Shown in pieces: positions 15,592 to 23,914 of a DNA stretch of 64,000 nucleotides. Within the stretch, counting starts at the first letter, position 1; every line of letters starts with the position of its first letter. Where the stretch lies: positions 372,001 to 436,000 of the forward strand of contig JAFSOA010000001.1 in the NCBI GenBank assembly GCA_017447265.1, in the 5' to 3' direction. A program made the translations under genes and the position numbers. The notes below the pieces were generated by a model, which was not told the DNA's origin, did not search any database, and was given only the letters and a program-made list of their open reading frames with translations. The stretch is from Bacteroidales bacterium (GTDB taxonomy: Bacteria; Bacteroidota; Bacteroidia; Bacteroidales; UBA932).

Positions 15592-16902
15592 TTAGCGGCG
15601 GCCGAGGCCGTTAATCCAGGTCGCCAGGATGCCGAGCACCTCCGGGGCGAAGGTCTCTTCGATGAGCGGATACTCGTCCGGGAAACCGGTCGTGCAGTGC
15701 TGGAAGAGATGGTTCAGGCCGTCGCAGGCCGCGATGCGGCGGTTCGGCAGGGATGCCGGCAGGCCTTCCTTCAGGGCGCCGAGGTTTCGGACGGCATCGA
15801 CCTGCGTGTCGCGCGTGCCGTTCAGGGCCAGGACGGGGCAGTTGATCTGCCCGAGGCGCCGGGAGACGTCGAGCTTGACGAAAGAGCGCAGGTACGGCAT
15901 GTTCAGCTGCGCCTGTACGGCCTGCAGATTCTGGCGGAGCCCGTCCGGAAGTTTGAAGTCCTCTGCTTTCGGATACGGACGGCCTTCCGCTACGGCGGCA
16001 AAGGTCTCTTCCAGCGCCTGGCAATAACGTTCCGTCGTCTGTGCGTCGACACCCGCTTTCGGGAGTGCCGCGCGGTTCTGTGCAATCAGCGTCTCCGCAC
16101 CCGAGACCACCATGCCGGCCAGCGAGACGATGAAATCCGCTTTGCCTTCTGCGGCCAGCATCAGTGCGATGGTGCCGCCCTCGCTGTGCCCGAGTACACC
16201 GACCCGGTCGAAACGCATACGCAGCAGCGCCACGCCCGCGGCAGCATCTTCTTTCAGGTCTTCCGTCGTGCAATGCACCACGTCGCCGGTCGATTCGCCG
16301 AAGCCGCGGTCGTCATAGCGCAGCGTGGCGACGCCCCGCCGGGCCAGGCAGTCGGCAATCACGGCGAACGGCTTGTGCTCGAAGAGCTCTTCATCGCGGT
16401 TCTGCAGCCCGCTGCCCGTCACCATCAGCAGGACAGGCGTCGAGCGGTCGTATCCTTCCGGCAGGGTCAGGGTGCCGCGCAGGACCGCGTCGCCGTTGGT
16501 GAAGCTGAGTTCTTCGGTCGCGTAAGGGAAGGGCGGCTGCGGTGTCTGGGGCCGGTTGCGGACCGGGGTCCCCGGTGAAAGGGTCAGCGGAAACTTCACG
16601 CCATGCTGCGTGAAGGTGCCCACGAGTTTGTCGCCCATGCGGAATCCTTCAAAAGTCGCATGGAGGGAAGCCATGTCGATGTGCGTGGCGCCCAGCTCCG
16701 TGAGCCTGGCCGCAGCGGGAATACCCCGCGCACCCTGGTCGGGCACGTCGAGCTTGCAGCCCTCGTCCGTAAAGTGGAACACCAGCGTCAGTTTCGTTCC
16801 CTGGACATCGATGGCACCCGACCAGCTCCCTTCGGGAAGCTGGGCCCGGCACAGACTGCCCGCGAGGAGCAGCAGCAAAGCGGAAAGGATTATCTTTTTC
16901 AT
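15592..16902 (-). CDS. Secreted alpha/beta hydrolase (S33-like)
   Basis: The 436-residue protein starts at MKKIILSALLLLLAGSLCRAQ, a Sec signal peptide; the open frame extends far upstream but crosses the promoter, so 16902 (or 16911) is the likely start. Residues about 22-110 form a beta-rich N-terminal domain (GSWSGAIDVQGTKLTLVFHF). From about 130 comes an alpha/beta-hydrolase fold with LLMVTGSGLQNRDEE (oxyanion region), the nucleophile elbow GHSEGG and a late GLNHLFQ that supplies the catalytic His. This architecture is common among secreted Bacteroidota esterases/peptidases, but the substrate is unknown. It is transcribed divergently from the rSAM-associated lipoprotein. Confidence 0.85.
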   Translation of the reverse strand: MKKIILSALLLLLAGSLCRAQLPEGSWSGAIDVQGTKLTLVFHFTDEGCKLDVPDQGARGIPAAARLTELGATHIDMASLHATFEGFRMGDKLVGTFTQHGVKFPLTLSPGTPVRNRPQTPQPPFPYATEELSFTNGDAVLRGTLTLPEGYDRSTPVLLMVTGSGLQNRDEELFEHKPFAVIADCLARRGVATLRYDDRGFGESTGDVVHCTTEDLKEDAAAGVALLRMRFDRVGVLGHSEGGTIALMLAAEGKADFIVSLAGMVVSGAETLIAQNRAALPKAGVDAQTTERYCQALEETFAAVAEGRPYPKAEDFKLPDGLRQNLQAVQAQLNMPYLRSFVKLDVSRRLGQINCPVLALNGTRDTQVDAVRNLGALKEGLPASLPNRRIAACDGLNHLFQHCTTGFPDEYPLIEETFAPEVLGILATWINGLGRR

Positions 16903-16919
16903 AACAGTCATCTTGCTCC

Positions 16920-16949
16920 GAAAGATAGTGAATAATCTGAGGAAGCCAA
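16920..16949 (-). promoter_or_regulatory. Promoter of the alpha/beta hydrolase gene
   Basis: On the minus strand TTG (16949-16947) and TATCTTTC (16927-16920) are 19 bp apart. The -7 element has one mismatch to TAnnTTTG. It lies 17 nt before the ATG at 16902 and supports that start. Confidence 0.55.
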
Positions 16950-16970
16950 GCAGTCTTCTTAAAAAAACCT

Positions 16971-16978
16971 TATCTTTG
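16971..16978 (+). promoter_or_regulatory. -7 element (TATCTTTG) for the rSAM-associated lipoprotein
   Basis: A perfect TAnnTTTG lies 5 nt before the ATG at 16984 and 17 nt before the ATG at 16996. If 16984 is the start the mRNA would be practically leaderless. Confidence 0.6.
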
Positions 16979-16983
16979 TAAAA

Positions 16984-17469
16984 ATGTACGATCGTATGAA
17001 AACGCACAAATCCCATACCCGAAAAGAGAAAGGCGGGTTTTTCGCCCTGTTGCTGGCCCTGGTAGGCATCAGCACGACCGGATGCGTCTGCATGTACGGC
17101 TCTCCCACGGCGGACTGGGCCGTCAAGGGAAAGGTCATCGATGAAAACGGACAGCCGGTCCCGGGCCTGCAGGTGGCGCTCGGCAACCGGATGGACAACG
17201 AGCCCGGCGTCATCTATGACGAAAACTACTGGCCGCTCGATACCCTGCAAACGGGCCCGGACGGTGTGTATCAAGTCGTTTCCAGCGGGTTCCCGCTCTC
17301 GAAACTGCAGATCGACGTGAAGGATATCGACGGCGAAGCGAACGGCGGCGAATTCAATGATGCTACGCTGGTCATTAGCGACTTCAAGTTCGAAGAGGGG
17401 AAAGGCCCCTGGTATTCCGGCCACGCCGACATCCAGGTTCCCGACATCGTCGTCAAGAAGAAAAACTGA
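16984..17469 (+). CDS. Radical-SAM-associated putative lipoprotein
   Basis: The small protein (161 residues, or 157 if started at 16996) has a basic N-terminus, the hydrophobic segment FFALLLALVGISTTGC with lipidation Cys, and the family hallmark MYGSPTADWAVKGKVIDENGQPVPGLQVAL. It matches the Bacteroidota family known as the putative lipoprotein of the rSAM/lipoprotein system. The second part is a carboxypeptidase-regulatory-like beta-sandwich ending in a lysine tail. The partner radical SAM gene is normally adjacent but is not found on either side here, so this copy is an orphan within the window. Function of the family is unknown. Confidence 0.75.
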   Translation: MYDRMKTHKSHTRKEKGGFFALLLALVGISTTGCVCMYGSPTADWAVKGKVIDENGQPVPGLQVALGNRMDNEPGVIYDENYWPLDTLQTGPDGVYQVVSSGFPLSKLQIDVKDIDGEANGGEFNDATLVISDFKFEEGKGPWYSGHADIQVPDIVVKKKN

Positions 17470-17488
17470 CGTCAATCATCCACTACGG

Positions 17489-17590
17489 CTACTGACCCGC
17501 AGCGGCGCCCTTGAGCTGGAGGTAGCCGCGGAAGCCCTTCATCGGGTCCGCATCGGACGGGAAGGACAGTTTCCGTGACGACGGCGCTCT
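17489..17590 (-). pseudogene. Possible remnant of a protein C-terminus
   Basis: Between truB and the lipoprotein gene the minus strand encodes about 33 codons (ending ADPMKGFRGYLQLKGAAAGQ, stop at 17489-17491) in a frame offset from truB. The composition is protein-like, and the G-F-R-G-Y pattern resembles C-termini of secreted Bacteroidota proteins. No start codon or body remains. It may be debris of a decayed gene or chance coding. Confidence 0.2.
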
Positions 17591-18410
17591 AATCCGGGAA
17601 CTGCTTCTGTGTGCCGTTGGGCGATGAAGCAGAAAGCATGGAGCGCAACCGGAATTCACCGCTGGCGGTCCTTCGCAGGGCGGTAAGGTAGGCGCCGGAG
17701 CCCAGGGCGAGGCCGAGGTCCCGGGCCAGGGAACGGATGTAGGTGCCGCGGGAGCAGCGGATGCGGAGTACCGCGGCGGGACGGGTCCCGTCGCTGGTCG
17801 AAGAAGTGTGGTAGTTGTGGATGTTGCGGACGACGGGGTCGACCGTGTAGCCGTCGCCCGTCATCACGTTGTGCAGCGTGAATCCTTCCAGTGTGATGCT
17901 ATAGATTTCGATCCGGTTGGTCTTGAGCTCGACCGGCTCGCCGCTGCGGGCATATTCGTAGGCCCGGAGGCCGTTTATGATCTTGGCCGAGAAGAGCGGC
18001 GGTACCTGGTCCTGCGGACCGATGAAGGCGGGCAGGGCGGCACGGACGGCTTCTTCGGTGATATGTTCGTAAGGAAAATACTGGTCGATGGGCTGCTCCA
18101 GGTCGAAAGACGACGTGGTGGCGCCGAATTCGACCGTGGCCAGGTATTCCTTTTCGGAAGCCTGCAGTACCTCCGCAAGCTTGGTGGCCTTGCCGATGCA
18201 CACCAGTAGCAAGCCCGTGGCGAGCGGGTCAAGGGTGCCGGCGTGGCCGACTTTCAGCTTGCGGAGGCCAAAGTGTTTCTGCAGGGTAAATTTGCATTTG
18301 CGCACCAGGTCGGCGGAGGTCCAGCGGTAGGGTTTGTCCAAAGGGAGGACGATCCCGTCGGGATAATCCGCCAGGTCGTGCGAGAGATGCGCTTCGAAGA
18401 AGGCGGCCAT
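17589..18410 (-). CDS. truB: tRNA pseudouridine(55) synthase
   Basis: TruB isomerises U55 in the T-loop of tRNAs. The catalytic motif KVGHAGTLDPLATGLL is present, with the nucleophilic Asp in GTLDP, as are the conserved LDKPYRWTS near the N-terminus and YLATVEFGATTSS. The RCSRGTYIRSLARDLG segment is the conserved C-terminal core motif. I chose the ATG at 18410, which gives 273 residues beginning MAAFFEAHL; an upstream GTG at 18440 would overlap rpiB. The gene sits at the end of the long minus-strand run, downstream of rpiB and gltX, all translation- or sugar-related genes attached to the division cluster. Confidence 0.93.
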   Translation of the reverse strand: MAAFFEAHLSHDLADYPDGIVLPLDKPYRWTSADLVRKCKFTLQKHFGLRKLKVGHAGTLDPLATGLLLVCIGKATKLAEVLQASEKEYLATVEFGATTSSFDLEQPIDQYFPYEHITEEAVRAALPAFIGPQDQVPPLFSAKIINGLRAYEYARSGEPVELKTNRIEIYSITLEGFTLHNVMTGDGYTVDPVVRNIHNYHTSSTSDGTRPAAVLRIRCSRGTYIRSLARDLGLALGSGAYLTALRRTASGEFRLRSMLSASSPNGTQKQFPD

Positions 18411-18432
18411 GCCGTCTTCGACTGGACATCCG

Positions 18433-18864
18433 TCAAGCACAAGGAATCTTCTCGATGCGGCGCTGGTGTCTTCCACCTTCAAATTCGGTTTCAAGCCAGG
18501 TCTTGACGATGAGGCGCGCCATCGGAAGGGTGATGAAGCGGGCTGGCATGACCAGGACGTTGGCATTGTTGTGCTGTTTGACGAGGGCGCCGATCGCGCG
18601 GTTCCAGGCCAGTCCGGCGCGGACGGCCGGATGGTGGTTGAGGGTCATGGCCATGCCGTTGCCGGTGCCGCAGAGGGCGATGCCACGGTCCACTTCGCCT
18701 TTCTCGATGCCTTCTGCGAGGGCATGCGCGAAGTCGGGGTAGTCGACGCTCGATGTTCCGTGGGTTCCATAATCCACGACGGAGATACCTTTCCGCCGCA
18801 AATAGGCGATCAATTGCTGTTTGTATTCGTAGCCAGCATGATCCGATGCAAGTCCGATTTTCAT
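18433..18864 (-). CDS. rpiB: Ribose 5-phosphate isomerase B
   Basis: The 143-residue enzyme interconverts ribose 5-phosphate and ribulose 5-phosphate in the pentose phosphate pathway. The N-terminus MKIGLASDHAGYEYK holds the conserved SDHAG substrate motif, and LCGTGNGM carries the active-site cysteine of the RpiB type. Its ATG overlaps the gltX stop by 4 nt, so translation is coupled to the aminoacyl-tRNA synthetase. The length and motifs are fully canonical for RpiB/LacAB. Confidence 0.95.
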   Translation of the reverse strand: MKIGLASDHAGYEYKQQLIAYLRRKGISVVDYGTHGTSSVDYPDFAHALAEGIEKGEVDRGIALCGTGNGMAMTLNHHPAVRAGLAWNRAIGALVKQHNNANVLVMPARFITLPMARLIVKTWLETEFEGGRHQRRIEKIPCA

Positions 18865-20417
18865 GATTTCAATGTTGCTATGCCTTTGTCAATCCTCCTG
18901 AGGACCTCGTCCTTGCCCATGATGGCCATCATGTCGGCGACGCCGGGACCGACCGACTTGCCGACGAGGAAGAGGCGGAGGGTGTTCATCACCTTGCCCA
19001 TCGGCCAGGCGTTTTCGCGGATCAGGTTTTCGACCGACTCGCCGACATGCTCCTTCGTGAAGGGTTCGATGCCGGCGATGAAATCGCGGACCTGCGGGAT
19101 GATGGCCGGAATGTCGTCTTTCCAGAACTTGGCGACGGCCGCCGGGTCGTATTCCGCCGGTACCTCAAAGAAGAACGAAGTTGCGTCATGGAATTCGGTG
19201 GGGAAGTGGACGCGCTCGCGCATGAGCTCGAGCACGCCGCCGATGTATTCATCGCTGAAGGCGGCCACACGCGGGCCTTCGGCGGCACGGAATTCGGCCA
19301 CCAACTTCTCGACGGGCCGCATCCGCAGGTACTCTTGGTTGAACCATTTCGCCTTGTCCGGATTGAAGCGGGCACCCGACTTGACGACGCGCTCCAGGGT
19401 AAACACTTTCACGAGTTCGTCGAGCGTGAAAATCTCCTGCTCCGTGCCCGGGTTCCAGCCCAGGAAGGCCAGCATGTTGACGAAGGCCTCGGGGTAGTAG
19501 CCGTCTTCGCGGTAGCCGCGTGACACTTCGCCCTCGGCATTGACCCAGCGCAGCGGGAACACCGGGAAACCGAGGCGGTCGCCGTCGCGTTTGCTGAGCT
19601 TGCCTTTGCCGTCGGGCTTGAGCAGCAGCGACAGATGCGCGAAGCGCGGTTGCGTGTCCTGCCAGCCGAAGGCTTCATACAACAGGTAGTGCAGGGGCAG
19701 GGAAGGCAGCCATTCTTCGCCGCGGATGACCTCGGTGATTTCCATCAGGTGGTCATCGACGATGTTGGCCAGGTGGTAGGTCGGGAGCTCGTCCACGCGC
19801 TTCCACAATACTTTGTCGTCCAGCGTGTTGCTATTGACTTCGATGTGGCCGCGGATGAGGTCGTCCATGGCGACGGTGCGGTTCTCGGGGATCTTGAAAC
19901 GGATGGTCCAGCCCGTCTCTTCGGCGACGCGGCGCGCGACCTCGTCGGCCGGCAGCGTCAGCGAATTCTTCAAGGAACCGCGCGTCTCCCAGTTGTAGGT
20001 GAAAGTCTTCTTCTCGGCTTCGGCCGCCGTGCGGAGCGCGGTCAGCTCTTCGGCCGTGTCGAAGGCATAGTAGGCGAAACCCTTCTCAACCAGTTCTTCC
20101 GCATATTTGCGGTAGATGCCGCGACGCTGGGACTGGCGGTAGGGGGCGTGCGGATGCCGGGCCGAAGCGGTTTCCACCACATTGCCCGCTGCATCCACGC
20201 CCTCGTCGGGGTAGATGCCGCACCAGCGGAGTGCCTCGATGATATAGGCCTCGGCGCCCGGCACGAAGCGCTGGGAGTCGGTATCTTCAATGCGGAGGAT
20301 AAAGTCTCCGCCCGCCTGCTTGGCGTAGAGGTAGTTATAGAGCGCCGTGCGGACGCCGCCCATGTGGAGCGGGCCCGTGGGACTGGGCGCGAAGCGGACT
20401 CTGCGTCTTCTTTCCAT
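18861..20417 (-). CDS. gltX: Glutamyl-tRNA synthetase
   Basis: This class I synthetase of 518 residues charges tRNA-Glu. The HIGH motif is in SPTGPLHMGGVRTALYNYL (about residues 11-29), and the KMSKS equivalent is GKLSKRDG. The core segment TLDDKVLWKRVDELPTYHLANIVDDHLM is typical of GluRS. The C-terminal ~170 residues form the anticodon-binding domain. It begins 4 nt after the ftsZ stop and overlaps rpiB by 4 nt, an unusual continuation of the division cluster. No promoter motif is visible between ftsZ and gltX. Confidence 0.95.
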   Translation of the reverse strand: MERRRRVRFAPSPTGPLHMGGVRTALYNYLYAKQAGGDFILRIEDTDSQRFVPGAEAYIIEALRWCGIYPDEGVDAAGNVVETASARHPHAPYRQSQRRGIYRKYAEELVEKGFAYYAFDTAEELTALRTAAEAEKKTFTYNWETRGSLKNSLTLPADEVARRVAEETGWTIRFKIPENRTVAMDDLIRGHIEVNSNTLDDKVLWKRVDELPTYHLANIVDDHLMEITEVIRGEEWLPSLPLHYLLYEAFGWQDTQPRFAHLSLLLKPDGKGKLSKRDGDRLGFPVFPLRWVNAEGEVSRGYREDGYYPEAFVNMLAFLGWNPGTEQEIFTLDELVKVFTLERVVKSGARFNPDKAKWFNQEYLRMRPVEKLVAEFRAAEGPRVAAFSDEYIGGVLELMRERVHFPTEFHDATSFFFEVPAEYDPAAVAKFWKDDIPAIIPQVRDFIAGIEPFTKEHVGESVENLIRENAWPMGKVMNTLRLFLVGKSVGPGVADMMAIMGKDEVLRRIDKGIATLKS

Positions 20418-20421
20418 GGCT

Positions 20422-21687
20422 TTACTCGCCCGCTGGCGTCTCCTTGACTTCCTGTGTTACATTTACTTTTTCAGGGTTCAGCATGCGTTCGCGGCGGATG
20501 CAGGCCGGCTCGTCTTCGAGTTCCTTGATCAGGCGGACATCCTCCACGATGAGGGCGGGGATGCCGGTCACGCGCTTCTTGTTGAGGAGCTTGCCGTCGT
20601 CCGGGGCGATGGGCGTGCCTTTCTTGCGGTTCTGGAACAGGTCCTTGCGGTAGGGGACTTCGATGCGGTTGCCCTTGTTGACCTCGTTCTCGTCGATGAC
20701 CGGAAGCTGCCACATCTCGAAGCCGGTGGCGATGATGGTGACGCTGATCTTGCCGCCCATCGAATCGTCGAAGACGATACCGCGCTTGAAGTTGATGGTA
20801 GCGCCGGTGTACTGCGAGGTGAACTCCATGATCTGGGAGAGTTCTTCCATCGAGATGCCGTTCTCCGCGTCGGAGCTGCCGGTGATGTTGATCAGGGCAT
20901 TCTTGACGCTGCGCAGGTTCAGGTCATTCAACAGCGGCGACTTGAGAGCCATTTCGACGGCCTTGATGGCACGGTCGTCGCCCTCGGCTTCGCCGATACC
21001 CATGATGGCGACGCCGCTGTTTTTCATGACCTTCTTGACATCAGCAAAGTCCACGTTGATGTAGCCGCTGCTGGTGATGATCTCGGCGATGCTCTTGACA
21101 GCCGTCGCCAGGACCTCGTCGGCCTTGTTGAAAGCGGTGAAGATGTTCATCTTGCCGTAGAGCTGATAAAGCTTCTGGTTGTCGATCACCAGGATGCTGT
21201 CCACGTGTTTGCTGAGCTCCTTGATGCCTTCGATGGCGCGGTAGAGTGCCTCCTTTCCTTCATCGCGGAAGGGGACGGTGACCACGCCGACCGTCAGCAT
21301 GCCTTGTTCCTTGGCGGTCTTGGCCACGAGCGGAGCCGCACCGGTGCCGGTGCCGCCGCCCATGCCGCAGGTCACGAAGACCATCTGCGTATCGCCTCCG
21401 AACAGTTTTCCGATCTCTTCGATCGATTCTTCGGCGGCCTGACGGCCGACCGTATAGTCAGTGCCGGCACCCAGACCTTTGGTCAGGATGGGGCCGATTT
21501 GCAGCTTGGTGGGAACAGGACTCTTCTGCAATGCCTGGGTGTCGGTGTTACAGATCACAAAGTCGACATCCTTGAGTCCCAAGGAATACATATAGGAAAC
21601 GGCATTGTTGCCACCGCCGCCCACACCGACGACGGTGATGATGTTACCGCGTTTTTCCCAGTTTTGAGGGATCAAATCTGCGTCCAT
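20422..21687 (-). CDS. ftsZ: Cell division protein FtsZ
   Basis: This tubulin-like GTPase of 421 residues assembles the cytokinetic ring. GTP-binding motifs are VGVGGGGNNAV near residue 20 and the tubulin signature GMGGGTGTGAAPL at about 108-120. The T7 loop NVDFADVKKVM follows. The C-terminal tail has a segment (LEDEPACIRRERML) like the conserved peptide that docks FtsA, followed by about 17 extra residues ending VTQEVKETPAGE. It lies 5 nt after ftsA in the operon. Confidence 0.97.
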   Translation of the reverse strand: MDADLIPQNWEKRGNIITVVGVGGGGNNAVSYMYSLGLKDVDFVICNTDTQALQKSPVPTKLQIGPILTKGLGAGTDYTVGRQAAEESIEEIGKLFGGDTQMVFVTCGMGGGTGTGAAPLVAKTAKEQGMLTVGVVTVPFRDEGKEALYRAIEGIKELSKHVDSILVIDNQKLYQLYGKMNIFTAFNKADEVLATAVKSIAEIITSSGYINVDFADVKKVMKNSGVAIMGIGEAEGDDRAIKAVEMALKSPLLNDLNLRSVKNALINITGSSDAENGISMEELSQIMEFTSQYTGATINFKRGIVFDDSMGGKISVTIIATGFEMWQLPVIDENEVNKGNRIEVPYRKDLFQNRKKGTPIAPDDGKLLNKKRVTGIPALIVEDVRLIKELEDEPACIRRERMLNPEKVNVTQEVKETPAGE

Positions 21688-21692
21688 ATCTC

Positions 21693-23141
21693 TTAAGCGT
21701 TATTGTTGTCAGAAAATAACATATCGATGAAGCTCGGGCCCTTCTTCTCTTTTTCCTTCTCTTTCCTCTTCCGCTCTTCTTCGGCGGCTTTGCGCTCTTT
21801 TTCGAGGCGCTTACGCTCTTCCTTGGCACGGCGTTCCTCCTCTTTGCGGCGTTCCCGCAGCTCCCTGTTGGACAAGACCGGTTCTGCCGCCTGGTCGACC
21901 TTCTCCTCTTCGAAGAGGGTCTCCTGGATGCGCCGTGCCTCTTCCTGCTGGGCGGGCTTGGCCTCCGCTTCCTGGTCGATGGCGTGCGAGAGCATCGGGT
22001 CGAGGGCTTCCAGCAGCAGGCCGACGACCGTAGATGCGTAGACGTCGTAGGCTTCTTCGACGCTGCCGTTGTCGATGGAACCCTGCGGGGCGGCCAGACG
22101 GACCTTCTGGCCGAGCAGGGAACTGGCAAGCTGGAGCAGGTCTTCGTGGTGGCTGACGCCGCCGGTGATGACCACGCCCGAAGAAATGCGGCGGGCATAA
22201 CCCGACTGTTCGATGACATAGCGGACGGCGTCGAGAATCTCGCTCAGGCGGGCCTCCACGGTCCGGATGAGCAGGCTCATCTCGAGTTCGCCTTCCACCG
22301 TTTCGTTCTCGCTCTTGAGCACCAGCTTCTTGTTTTCAACGGCGTATTCTTCGCAGCAGCGTCCGTGACGCAGTTTGACCATCTCGGCCCAGTCGCGGGT
22401 GATGTTGGCCACGTTCTTGATGTCGCCGGTCACCGACTCTCCGCCGAAAGGAATGATGGCCACGTGGCGGACGATGTTGTCCTTGACGATGGCCACTTCC
22501 GTGGAACCCTTGCCGATGTCGACCAGCGCTACGCCGTTTTCCATTTCGGGACGGCTCAGGACGGCGCGGGCGGAAGCGATGGCGTTGAGAATGGCCTTGC
22601 CGGGCTTCAGATCCAGTTTCCTGAGGATGCCGGTGCGGCGGTCGAGGAGTGACTTGCGCCCGTAGAAGAGTTTGAAATCCACCTCGAGCTGGCCGCCCAC
22701 CATGCCGATGATCTCGTCGTAGGTGATGCCGATGCGGTCTTCGGTGCTGTACTTCTGGGGAACGGCTTCAAAAACGATTTCGCCGTCTTCGAGCGCGGTT
22801 TTGTACCGGGCCCGGGTAATCTGGCGAACCTCTTCTTCCATGATGTAGGAAGACGGGTCGCGGCGGGTGAGTTGGATGGGCACGTTCTTGCTGTGAAGTA
22901 CCCTGCCTGAGAGGCCGAAGGTGATGCTTTCGATCTCCTCGGGAAAATCGGCCTTTGCCTGATCGACCAGTCCGCGGACCACCTCTTCGACCTTGAAGTC
23001 GTTGACGATCTCTCCGCTCTCGATACCGGCCGACGGGACGTCGTGGTAGCTCACGATCCTGACGCCGCTGTCGGTCTTCTCACCGACGGCCAGCGCGATC
23101 TTGGAGCTGCCGAAATCCAATGCTGCTGCGTATCTGCTCAT
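21693..23141 (-). CDS. ftsA: Cell division protein FtsA with charged tail
   Basis: This actin-like ATPase tethers FtsZ to the membrane. The start at 23141 (MSRYAAALDFGSSKIA) overlaps the ftsQ stop by ATGA and is preferred over an in-frame ATG at 23153. Phosphate-1 motif LDFGSSKIALAVGE and LVDIGKGSTEVAIV are present, with the SHS2/1C domain between them. After the actin-like core, the C-terminus has about 75 extra residues rich in Arg/Lys/Glu (REERRKEEERRAKEERKRL) that should form a long charged helix. It ends in SFIDMLFSD, an amphipathic segment that may be the membrane-targeting sequence. Confidence 0.95.
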   Translation of the reverse strand: MSRYAAALDFGSSKIALAVGEKTDSGVRIVSYHDVPSAGIESGEIVNDFKVEEVVRGLVDQAKADFPEEIESITFGLSGRVLHSKNVPIQLTRRDPSSYIMEEEVRQITRARYKTALEDGEIVFEAVPQKYSTEDRIGITYDEIIGMVGGQLEVDFKLFYGRKSLLDRRTGILRKLDLKPGKAILNAIASARAVLSRPEMENGVALVDIGKGSTEVAIVKDNIVRHVAIIPFGGESVTGDIKNVANITRDWAEMVKLRHGRCCEEYAVENKKLVLKSENETVEGELEMSLLIRTVEARLSEILDAVRYVIEQSGYARRISSGVVITGGVSHHEDLLQLASSLLGQKVRLAAPQGSIDNGSVEEAYDVYASTVVGLLLEALDPMLSHAIDQEAEAKPAQQEEARRIQETLFEEEKVDQAAEPVLSNRELRERRKEEERRAKEERKRLEKERKAAEEERKRKEKEKEKKGPSFIDMLFSDNNNA

Positions 23142-23914
23142 AGCTGCCTGCAAATTATCTGTTGGTTATACTTAAGATTGATTGTCTTGTAATGTGTTTT
23201 CTCATCCATCTGGGGCTCGATGTAGCGCCACCAGGCATCCAGTTTCTGGAACTTGGTGTCGAAGTCAGCGGCGTCGCCGAAGATGATGGTGGGACCCGGT
23301 GTGCGGGTGTAGAGCAAGATATCCCCGTTCGACGCGATGTCGAGCTGGGTAATCTCGCGCTTGAGCACGGGCTTGCTGTCGATGTAACGCGCCATTTCCA
23401 CCATTCCGCAAGTCCAGTCGCGTTCAGCGGCAGGCGCGAAGCCCTTGTGGCTTAGCTCCAGTTGAAGCGGGATGTTGCCGGTGACCACGGGCACGTCCGC
23501 GGCTTTGCGTACCGGGAAAAGGTAGCCTTCCGGGTCGGCGTACCAGCGCGCCTGGCCGTTTTCGAAGCGGATGACGGGCTTGCGCTGGGTGATACGGACG
23601 GCCAGGGTCCGGTCGTCCGCAGTAAAGACCTGCGCGCTGACCACTTCGCCCAGGCTGCGGACCTGCGATTCGAGCTTGTGCAGGTCGATGCTGTCGATGG
23701 GCTGGCCGAGGCTCTGTCTGGCAAGCAGGCGGAATATCTCCTCCCGGTCCACGATATGGCTTTCGAGCGAGTCGAGCAGGATCACATCCACCTGCCGGCA
23801 GCGGGCTTGCCGCTGTCCCTGGGTTACCAGCTGGCCGGTGAAATAGAAGTAACTGCCCAGCAGGCCGCCCGAGAGCAGCACGATCAGTGAGGTAAGGAGG
23901 ATGCGTCGGGTCAT
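23138..23914 (-). CDS. ftsQ: Cell division protein FtsQ
   Basis: This bitopic inner-membrane protein of 258 residues has one transmembrane helix at about residues 5-25. A periplasmic POTRA-like region follows (VDVILLDSLESHIVDREEIFRLL), then a beta domain (LAVRITQRKPVIRFENG, typical of FtsQ/DivIB). FtsQ links the early and late divisome. It overlaps murC and ftsA by 4 nt each. Sequence divergence from proteobacterial FtsQ is large, but position and architecture are standard for Bacteroidota. Confidence 0.9.
   Translation of the reverse strand: MTRRILLTSLIVLLSGGLLGSYFYFTGQLVTQGQRQARCRQVDVILLDSLESHIVDREEIFRLLARQSLGQPIDSIDLHKLESQVRSLGEVVSAQVFTADDRTLAVRITQRKPVIRFENGQARWYADPEGYLFPVRKAADVPVVTGNIPLQLELSHKGFAPAAERDWTCGMVEMARYIDSKPVLKREITQLDIASNGDILLYTRTPGPTIIFGDAADFDTKFQKLDAWWRYIEPQMDEKTHYKTINLKYNQQIICRQL

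Noticed and set aside
16903-17475. N-terminal extension of the alpha/beta hydrolase frame up to 17475
   Set aside because: The extension runs antisense through the orphan lipoprotein and across both promoters; the internal start gives a proper signal peptide.
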